Source: Flammeovirgaceae bacterium UBA4465 (GTDB lineage Bacteria; Bacteroidota; Bacteroidia; Cytophagales; Cyclobacteriaceae). Taken from it: a DNA stretch of 64,000 bases. The stretch spans positions 62,001-126,000 of the forward strand of contig CAJJBF010000005.1 of the NCBI GenBank assembly GCA_905182375.1. Reading direction: 5' to 3'. Shown in pieces: positions 57,835-64,000 of this stretch; position 1 is the stretch's first letter; the number at the start of each line of letters is the position of its first letter. Made by a program: the position numbers and the translations under genes. A model generated the notes under the pieces. It searched no databases and had not been told where the DNA came from. It saw nothing but the letters and a program-made list of their open reading frames with translations.

Positions 57835-58368
57835 ATGATGAATTTGAACGACCTCAAATACTCCATAGGCAAATTCGTAATGCCTAAATCCCTAGCAATG
57901 TATGAAATAAAGGAAGGTCTTGAAGCCCTTGCCTCATTTCCTGAAAAACTGAAGGCGCTGGTTAAGTCTATTACAGTGGAACAAGAAAATTGGCTCTATA
58001 GACCGGATGGATGGAGTATTAAGCAAGTCATACACCATTGTGCCGACAGTCATATGCAATCGTTCACCCGGTTTAGGTGGGTCCTAACTGAGTCAACACC
58101 CACCATCAAAACCTATCACGAAGCATTATGGGCGCAAATGTCCGATTATCAAGGACCGATATAACCCTCACTTGAGATAATCTCGGGTTTACATGCCCGA
58201 TGGGTTTATTTATTGAATTCCATAAAACCTCACGATTTTGAAAAAACATTTGTACACCCCGATCACGATCGGGAAATGAGATTGGATGAGAATTTAGCCC
58301 TTTACGCTTGGCATAGTGAGCATCATTTGGCTCACATAAGTCAAGCGCTCAAGTCAAAAGGAAGCTAA
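57835..58368 (+). pseudogene. DinB/YfiT-family metal-binding protein with in-frame TAA
   Basis: A single frame of ~177 codons carries one internal TAA at 58162-58164. Before it: GWSIKQVIHHCADSHMQ and WAQMSDYQGPI; after it: PSLEIISGLHARWVYLLNSI and AWHSEHHLAHISQALK. The His in IHHCADSH and HSEHHLAH are the three metal ligands of the DinB/YfiT fold, used by thiol transferases (for example bacillithiol transferase) and hydrolases. Homologues have Glu at the stop, so GAA to TAA is the likely change. Frame and ligands are otherwise intact. Confidence 0.75.
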
Positions 58369-58391
58369 ACTTAGCTGAAGTGTAGTTTTTT

Positions 58392-58506
58392 TTATTTATT
58401 CGCTCCCTTCATATTCATTTTAAGAGCATAAATAGCTTTTGAGGCAGACATGAGAAGAACGTCTCGTTGTTCAATCAAAAAAGCAACTGTTCCTGATACC
58501 CTAAGA
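58392..58506 (-). pseudogene. Fragment of an SMP-30/gluconolactonase gene, C-terminus
   Basis: On the minus strand one frame reads VSGTVAFLIEQRDVLLMSA then SKAIYALKMNMKGANK and TAA. This matches the last ~35 residues of the SMP-30 protein at 62642-63543 (RDILFITASKAIYQLKMEV). The copies differ at many sites, so it is an old paralogue cut off next to the symporter stop at 58508. It marks the left edge of the symporter-CDO-decarboxylase block. Confidence 0.6.
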
Positions 58507-58507
58507 A

Positions 58508-60037
58508 TCATTTATCAATTTTCTCAACTGTTTCTATTGTGTTCATCTTTGGAGGAGACACTTTCGAAACTATAAATCCAAAGATCATAGCCATTAAAAA
58601 AGAGGGTGCTAGTACATCTAGCTCTACAAAATAATCACCTACGCCTTCCATATTTGATACAACAAACTTGAAAAAAATAATAGAAAAAAATCCCGTAATC
58701 ATAGAAGCAATAGCTCCTTTTTCAGAAAATCCTTTCCAAAATAATGATAAAATAATTACCGGACAGAAAGTGGCTGCAATACCGGACCATCCGAAAATCA
58801 TGATCCAAAAAATCTTCCTATCAGGATACAAATAGTACAATAAAATTGCAATTCCAAGTGCCATTAGTGCCATTCCAATGGTAACTAGTCTTGAAACTTT
58901 TGTCAAGTCTTGATCTTTTAAATCAGGTCTAAATATTTTTTGATAAAAATCTCTAGTAATTGCACTAGAGGCAAGAATAAGAAGAGAATCAATGGTTGAC
59001 ATAATTGCTGAAAGTACAATGGCAATAAAGATAGCAACTAAAATTGTTGGCAAGAATTCATTCGTTACCAAACTCAAAACATTTTCTCCTCCTGTCCCTA
59101 ATATAACTTCGGGATCTTGACCTTTTTGTGTAAAATAAATTCGAGCAAGAATACCAATCGTGACGGCTGCAGCATCAGTAAATAATGTGAAAAGTAAAGC
59201 AACCCATTTACCTTTATCAATTTCTTTTTCGCTTTTAATAGACATGAAGCGAACATACACTTGTGGTGAGCCTAAAAAACCCAATCCGATCATTGAGAAA
59301 CCTAAAATCGTAAATAAATTAAGCCAGCCATTATCGCTTCTCCCCAGTACTTGTGTTAAGGTGGGATCAATAGCGTTAAGCCCTGCAGTAATTCCCGCTC
59401 CATGATCCATGGAAAACCATACAACAATTGGCAATAAAACTAATCCAAAAAACATCAAAATACCTTGAAACATATCAGACCAAACTGCAGCTACGAATCC
59501 ACCTATAAAAATATAGATTAAGACAATAAAAAATCCAATTATCGCACCCACTCGATAGTCAATATTAAGCATTGATTCAAAGGCAATTCCAGTAACATCC
59601 ATTTGGGAAGCGACATATATAATCACAAATATGACGAGTGCCGAAGCAGCTACAATTCGTAGAGTATTTGTAGATGATTTAAAATGTGCCTCAAGGTAGT
59701 CTGGTATGGTAATCGCATTATATTGATCAGATAATTTTTTGAATCGCTTTGCCATGAATTGCCAAGAAACAAAAACTCCAAGAAGTTCTCCCAAAACGAC
59801 CCAATAGCCTGAATATCCAGCTATTGCACCCATACCTGTAAGACCGATGAGTAACCAACCTGATTCACCGGTGGCCCTTGCAGAAAAAGCAACTGCCAAA
59901 AAACCCATATTTTTTCCACCGACATAATAATCACTCATGCCTTTGATTCTCCTAGAGGCTAGGATTCCAATGAAAAATAATATGCCAACGTAAAAAGTGA
60001 GAACAACTAATTTGATTACTAATTCTGGATCGTTCAT
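58508..60037 (-). CDS. Sodium:solute symporter, PutP-like
   Basis: A 509-residue SSS-family Na+-coupled transporter with about 13 transmembrane helices. SDYYVGGKNMGFLAVAFSA and RATGESGWLLIGLTG cover helix 1 and the first binding site; IAIVLSAIMSTIDSLLILAS is the helix-8 Na+-site motif. It resembles proline/amino-acid carriers more than sugar carriers, but the substrate is not proven. It diverges from the cysteine dioxygenase gene, so uptake of an amino acid or export/uptake of hypotaurine or taurine is a reasonable guess from context. Confidence 0.9.
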   Translation of the reverse strand: MNDPELVIKLVVLTFYVGILFFIGILASRRIKGMSDYYVGGKNMGFLAVAFSARATGESGWLLIGLTGMGAIAGYSGYWVVLGELLGVFVSWQFMAKRFKKLSDQYNAITIPDYLEAHFKSSTNTLRIVAASALVIFVIIYVASQMDVTGIAFESMLNIDYRVGAIIGFFIVLIYIFIGGFVAAVWSDMFQGILMFFGLVLLPIVVWFSMDHGAGITAGLNAIDPTLTQVLGRSDNGWLNLFTILGFSMIGLGFLGSPQVYVRFMSIKSEKEIDKGKWVALLFTLFTDAAAVTIGILARIYFTQKGQDPEVILGTGGENVLSLVTNEFLPTILVAIFIAIVLSAIMSTIDSLLILASSAITRDFYQKIFRPDLKDQDLTKVSRLVTIGMALMALGIAILLYYLYPDRKIFWIMIFGWSGIAATFCPVIILSLFWKGFSEKGAIASMITGFFSIIFFKFVVSNMEGVGDYFVELDVLAPSFLMAMIFGFIVSKVSPPKMNTIETVEKIDK

Positions 60038-60163
60038 AATATATAAATATTATTTGATATCTCAATTAATTTCAGATGGGTCTCTCAAATAAAAAGTACC
60101 CATTCTCCAATTATGCCCAAAATGCTTAAAAAATCGACAAAAATTACTCTTTTTCGTAAATAC

Positions 60164-60195
60164 TTGAAAAAATTGATCGGAGATTGCTAACTTTG
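60164..60195 (+). promoter_or_regulatory. Bacteroidota-type promoter of the CDO-decarboxylase operon
   Basis: TTG at 60164-60166 and TAACTTTG at 60188-60195 match the -33 and TAnnTTTG elements with a 21-base spacer. Transcription would begin near 60202, leaving a leader of about 95 bases before the dioxygenase gene. Confidence 0.55.
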
Positions 60196-60295
60196 AATTA
60201 TTAAATTACTCTACAATCTTTACTAAAAAATATTAGTTAGATTTGAAAACTCACCTTGGATCTGCTCATTGAATGAATAGAAAAAAAGTGAAAAA

Positions 60296-60847
60296 ATGAT
60301 AAAGGCTATCGGAAATAAGCAGAAGAAAATTCATTCATTAAACTTATTAATTAGTGCTCTTAAAAATGAGCAAAGTACGAAGTACCATGATATTTTACAT
60401 TCAATGGAAATACCAAAGAGTGCTTTTGAAATTTTTTGTTCTTGGTCTGAATCAACCTATACGCGGAATTGTATTTTTGAAAATGAACGATTTGAGCTGA
60501 TCCTAATTTGTTGGCAATCAAGTCAAAAAACCCCTATTCACGATCATGGAGGTGAGGAATGTTGGGTAAAATTCATAGATGGTGAATTTAAAGAAGCAAT
60601 TTTTAAATCGAATGAAGTCAGTGAAGTCAATATACAAAAATCGACCCTTTTTAAAGCAGGTGATATCTCCTACATGATTGATTTCATGGGTTGTCATCAA
60701 TTAAAAAACCTATCCAACCACCGAGCGCTCTCACTCCATTTATATGCAAAGCCTATTCGTAATTGTAACATTTATGATGAACAATCAAAGGAATTTGTGC
60801 CAAAGAAAATGAGTTATCATACAGTTTATAATAGTACGATCAGTTAA
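60296..60847 (+). CDS. Cysteine dioxygenase, eukaryote-like
   Basis: A 183-residue cupin iron enzyme that oxidises L-cysteine to cysteine sulfinate with O2. The iron ligands are His82, His84 (TPIHDHGGEECW) and His133 (GCHQL). Arg57 in TYTRN binds the cysteine carboxylate and Tyr55 adjoins it, as in mammalian CDO (Tyr58, Arg60). Cys89 and Tyr150 (LSLHLYAKP) occupy the positions of the mammalian Cys93-Tyr157 crosslink, and His148 matches His155. Most bacterial CDOs have Gly instead of that Cys. The decarboxylase gene follows by 15 bases. Arg57 argues against a 3-mercaptopropionate dioxygenase. Confidence 0.92.
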   Translation: MIKAIGNKQKKIHSLNLLISALKNEQSTKYHDILHSMEIPKSAFEIFCSWSESTYTRNCIFENERFELILICWQSSQKTPIHDHGGEECWVKFIDGEFKEAIFKSNEVSEVNIQKSTLFKAGDISYMIDFMGCHQLKNLSNHRALSLHLYAKPIRNCNIYDEQSKEFVPKKMSYHTVYNSTIS

Positions 60848-60862
60848 TTACAATAAAATTAT

Positions 60863-62261
60863 ATGCCCAAAATAAATAGTGATTTAGTTCTTTTTAATGA
60901 ACTGGTTGAAGTATTGTTAAATGAAGAACATAAGTATCCAGTAGCCGAATCGAATAGAAGCTGATAAACTTTACGATACGCTAGACCTTTCGCTAAACCC
61001 TACTCCCATTGTTGATAATAAATTAAAAAATCTACTCAAAGAAGTAGTAATTGCTACGCCCAAAACAGCAACAAAATTATTCTTTAATCAACTTTTTGGA
61101 GGAAGACAAAGTAAGGCTATTTTGGGTGATTTACTTGCAGTAATGCTTAATAATAGCATGTATACCTACAAGGTTGCCGGTCCTCAAGTTGGTATTGAAC
61201 AAGAAATCATAAGAAAATCTTGTGAGATGATCGGTTATGGCTCTCAAAGTAATGGTACCTTTCCAACTGGGGGTTCGATGAGCAATTATATGGCCTTAGT
61301 GATGGCTAGAGATACCAAAGATTCCCATTGTAGGGAAAAGGGTATGTCTAAACCAATGATTGTTTACACTTCACGAGAATCGCATTATTCAAATTCAAAA
61401 AATGCAAGCTTTGCAGGAATTGGCAAGAGCAACATTAGATATATTCATACTGATTCCAAAGGACAAATGCTCCCGAACCATTTGGAAGCACAAATTATTA
61501 AAGATCTCGATGAAGGTTTTGTTCCCACTTATGTAAATGCTACAGCAGGCACCACCGTTTTAGGAAGTTTTGATCCAATAGATAAAATTGCTGATATCAC
61601 GGAGAAATATAAAATTTGGCTCCATGTCGATGGTGCATATTGTGGAAGCGTCATTTTCAGCGATAAATTTAAATATCTTGTTGATGGAATAGAAAGATCA
61701 GATTCTTTCAGCTATAATGCGCACAAGATGTTAGGAACCCCTCTAACTTGTTCAGTCTTGTTAGTAAATGATAAAAAACATTTACACAACTCCTTCAGCA
61801 ATGATGCGGATTATCTTTACCAAACAGATGGTGACGATTTCAACTTAGGTAAAACTTCGTTCCAATGTGGAAGAAGGAATGATGCACTGAAATTCTGGAC
61901 ACTTTGGAAATCAATTGGGACTAATGGATTGAAACAAATTGTAGATCAACAATTTGAACTTGCAGATATTGCTCGAGCATATATTAAAAGCAATCCCGAT
62001 TATACGCTATATAGTTTTGATGATTCAATCTCAGTCTGTTTTAATTATCAAGGAATTGACCCAATGACACTTTGTACCGCCCTGTATGAACATCAAATTA
62101 CGGTCGTGGGTTTCGGGTCTTTTAATAATGATACATTTATTAGACTCATAACAATTAATACCAATAATAAAGAATATGATATTTTGAATTTCTTTAAAGT
62201 ACTTGAAGCCTACGTTCATAAAACTTCAAAAATAAAGAAGGAAGTTCTGGAGCAGGCATAA
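60863..62261 (+). CDS. PLP-dependent decarboxylase, probably cysteine sulfinate/glutamate type, with 5' frameshift
   Basis: A group II PLP decarboxylase of ~465 residues. The first 33 codons (MPKINSDLVLFNELVEVLLN) end at TGA 60962; near 60945-60960 the frame shifts to RIEADKLYDTLDLSL and TATKLFFNQLFGGRQSKA, continuing open to the end. Everything for catalysis lies after the break: LHVDGAYCGSV (PLP-binding Asp), SYNAHKMLGTPL (Schiff-base Lys) and QCGRRNDALKFWTLWKS, shared with animal cysteine-sulfinate decarboxylase. Position directly behind cysteine dioxygenase makes cysteine sulfinate the likely substrate and hypotaurine the product; aspartate or glutamate remain possible. One base change or read error explains the break. 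Confidence 0.85.
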
Positions 62262-62641
62262 TAATTATGATGAGCATTTTGAAAAGGTAGTAACAAATGA
62301 AATTTCCTGGTACTCAGGATTACTACTAAAATATTTTTAATCTCTTCATAGATGATAAAACAAAAAATTAAGTGGCCTACTTTTGAATAGACGCGCATTT
62401 ACTAAATATTTGAATTTTGCTATACTCTATCCCATTCCAGCTCACGCATAAAATCCTCCTTTAAATTCTATTTTATTTCGAGATTATCAACCCATGAGGT
62501 CAATAAGCACTCCCCATTGTATTTTTATTTCAAAACATATTTGATAATAAAGCTATTATCGAATATTGTAAGGAAAACTATAGCCATCTGATAAATATTC
62601 AACGCAGGTATCTGGTCAAAAGAATCCATTATATATTCAAC
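62262..62641. other. Intergenic region, nothing firm recognised
   Basis: 380 bases with stops in every frame. On the minus strand AAAGGAGGATTTTATG precedes a nine-codon reading (MRELEWDRV), which may be the end of a lost gene but is too short to judge. No RNA gene or clear terminator seen. Confidence 0.4.
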
Positions 62642-63543
62642 TTATTTAAAAGATTGAGATGCTCCTCTTACTTCCATTTTCAATTGATAAATGGCCTTTG
62701 ATGCAGTGATGAAAAGGATGTCTCGATCAGGTCCACCGAAAGTCACATTGGCCGTCCAAGGTTCCTCAATTTTGATATGCGCTATTTTTTTACCTTTAGC
62801 ATCAAAAACAGAAATGCCGTCCCCTGTGAGGTAAACATTGCCTTGCTCATCAAGGGTCATCCCATCTGATCCCATCGCTACGAATCGCTTTTGGTTGGAT
62901 AAACTCCCATCGGCTTCTATTTGATAACTGTACGTCATTTGCCCATCTATATCGGCAACATATAACAAGGATCCATTGGGGGTGCCTATGATCCCATTGG
63001 GTTGCTCTAAACCTGTAGCTACTGTGCTTACTACACCTGTTGGTGATAAATAATAGACATTGTTAGAGGACAAATAAGACGCAGTATGTTGCCAATAAGG
63101 ACGTTGATAAAAAGGGTCTGTAAAATAAACACCTCCTTTGGGATCCACCCAGAGATCGTTGGGTCCGTTCAATCGCGTGCCTTGAGAGTCTTTTAAAAGG
63201 ACCTCGATATTTTTAGCACTATCAATTTTCCATAATTGACCCAATGCATCCGCACATGCATATAAGTTGTCCTCTCAGAATCAAAATACAAGCCATTGGA
63301 ACGACCCGATGGCGTTAAGAAAATTTCAAGTTCACCATCAACTGACCATTTGAGTATTTGATCATTGGGCTGATCGGTAAAATAAACATTACCCCGACTG
63401 TCGACAGCTGGGCCTTCGGTGAATTCAAAATGATCCGCAATTTTTATCAATTGAGCATCCTCTGCGACTATTGTAGGTGCTTGTGCAGCAATCTTTTGAG
63501 ACGTCACTGAAGACACCACAAATAATATGACTAAATATTTCAT
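62642..63543 (-). pseudogene. SMP-30/gluconolactonase-family protein, frameshifted
   Basis: Two minus-strand frames form one exported ~300-residue six-bladed propeller lactonase. The N-terminal frame has signal MKYLVILFVVSSVTSQKIAA and FEFTEGPAVDSRGNVYFTD; near 63244-63270 it shifts to EDNLYACADALGQLW, then LNGPNDLWVDPKGGVYFTD, LEQPNGIIGTPNGSLLYVAD and GMTLDEQGNVYL, which carry the metal-site Glu, Asn and Asp positions of SMP-30. It hydrolyses sugar lactones such as gluconolactone. One missing base restores the gene. It lies upstream-adjacent to a sulfatase gene on the same strand, as in polysaccharide-use loci. Confidence 0.75.
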
Positions 63544-63568
63544 TTAAATACACTTCTGAATTTGCGAA

Positions 63569-64000
63569 CTATTCTAATTCAAAAAATGCCTTATGCTTTT
63601 GGGCATATCCCAGCATTTTTTTGAATACCTCAGGATGATCTTCTTTTACATCTTGAGTTTCCATAGGATCGTTAACCAAATCATAAAGCGTTAAATCAAT
63701 GGTAGCTTGTTCATATTTTCCAGGAATACCATCGCTACCTGGAGAGGGACGTGTTCTGTAATTATGAGGCAGGTGCAATTTCCATCGACCGCTTCCGCTC
63801 ATCATAGACTCTAATGTTGGTCCTGTGGTAAATGCATAATAATCATGTGGTGAAATTTGCGTTACTCCCGTCATTAAATCCCAGATGTTTTTACCATCTA
63901 TCGGCAACTTTGGTAAGGGTGTCTCCGTTAAATGAGCAATAGTTGGGAGTAAGTCAATAGATAGAAATACCTGATCGGAAACCGAACCTGGAGCCAGCTT
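63569..64000 (-). CDS. Arylsulfatase, C-terminal part (gene continues beyond window)
   Basis: The frame is open to the right edge, so only the last 143 residues are seen. FLSIDLLPTIAHLTETPLPK, then LPIDGKNIWDLMTG, GSGRWKLHLPHNYRT and LYDLVNDPMETQDVKEDHPE are the typical C-terminal elements of type I sulfatases. The catalytic Cys/Ser-containing motif lies outside the window. Sulfatases remove sulfate esters from algal or animal polysaccharides in the periplasm, supporting a marine habitat. Confidence 0.9.
   Translation of the reverse strand, partial: KLAPGSVSDQVFLSIDLLPTIAHLTETPLPKLPIDGKNIWDLMTGVTQISPHDYYAFTTGPTLESMMSGSGRWKLHLPHNYRTRPSPGSDGIPGKYEQATIDLTLYDLVNDPMETQDVKEDHPEVFKKMLGYAQKHKAFFELE

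Noticed and set aside
60296-60847. 3-Mercaptopropionate dioxygenase instead of cysteine dioxygenase
   Set aside because: Arg57 in TYTRN is the cysteine-carboxylate ligand of true CDOs; the mercaptopropionate enzymes have Gln there.
1-64000. Search for tRNA, rRNA, CRISPR arrays, insertion sequences and prophage
   Set aside because: No repeats with regular spacers, transposase or integrase genes, or tRNA T-loop signatures were seen in the gaps between genes.

Overview
The window is about 64 kb of AT-rich chromosome from a bacterium of the phylum Bacteroidota, most likely a marine member of the order Cytophagales. The evidence is the gene families (DUF2911, DUF1080 fusions, TMEM220, a MerR protein starting MPYKEKEIEKKYF, PIG-L plus sodium:solute symporter), many lipoproteins, frequent TTG starts, no Shine-Dalgarno pattern, and several promoters fitting the Bacteroidota consensus TTTG-N19/21-TAnnTTTG. 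I saw no tRNA, rRNA, CRISPR array, insertion sequence or prophage. The genus assignment is open.

Bases 1-25,900 are mostly housekeeping: pgi, an rRNA/tRNA methyltransferase, an Omp85 protein, hemF, a PAP2 phosphatase, ribE, pcm, a thioesterase, a DUF2911/amidohydrolase pair, alaS-gatB-tlpA-like, an M23 peptidase, a decayed capA, a MerR regulator, a frameshifted S41 peptidase, dprA, and a split cobalamin methionine synthase. The metH operon is preceded by a clear SAM-I riboswitch and carries, between the two metH halves, a QueF-fold protein that lacks the catalytic cysteine.

Bases 25,471-33,818 form one minus-strand run: a TMEM220 protein, two sugar-phosphate isomerase/epimerase-like proteins, two Gfo/Idh/MocA oxidoreductases and a 1207-residue lipoprotein fusing cytochrome c, PA14, a sugar-dehydrogenase-like propeller and a DUF1080 3-ketoglycoside hydrolase domain. 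This looks like an oxidise-then-cleave glycoside pathway. Bases 34,193-47,137 hold an M28 peptidase, a Cu-only-SOD-like lipoprotein with M19 dipeptidase and gamma-glutamyltransferase, an OmpA/PD40 protein, a GhrA-like reductase, a second DUF2911 protein, and a symporter/PIG-L deacetylase pair.

Bases 47,483-64,000 differ from the rest: about ten genes carry frameshifts or in-frame stops (desaturase chimera, creatininase, menC, queA, fadD, dinB, an SMP-30 fragment, the PLP decarboxylase, SMP-30). Some are genuine decay; lesions in queA and menC suggest sequence error for others. In the same stretch lies the most interesting module: a eukaryote-like cysteine dioxygenase followed by a cysteine-sulfinate/glutamate-type PLP decarboxylase, with a divergent SSS symporter, which together predict hypotaurine (taurine) synthesis. 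The window ends inside an arylsulfatase gene.
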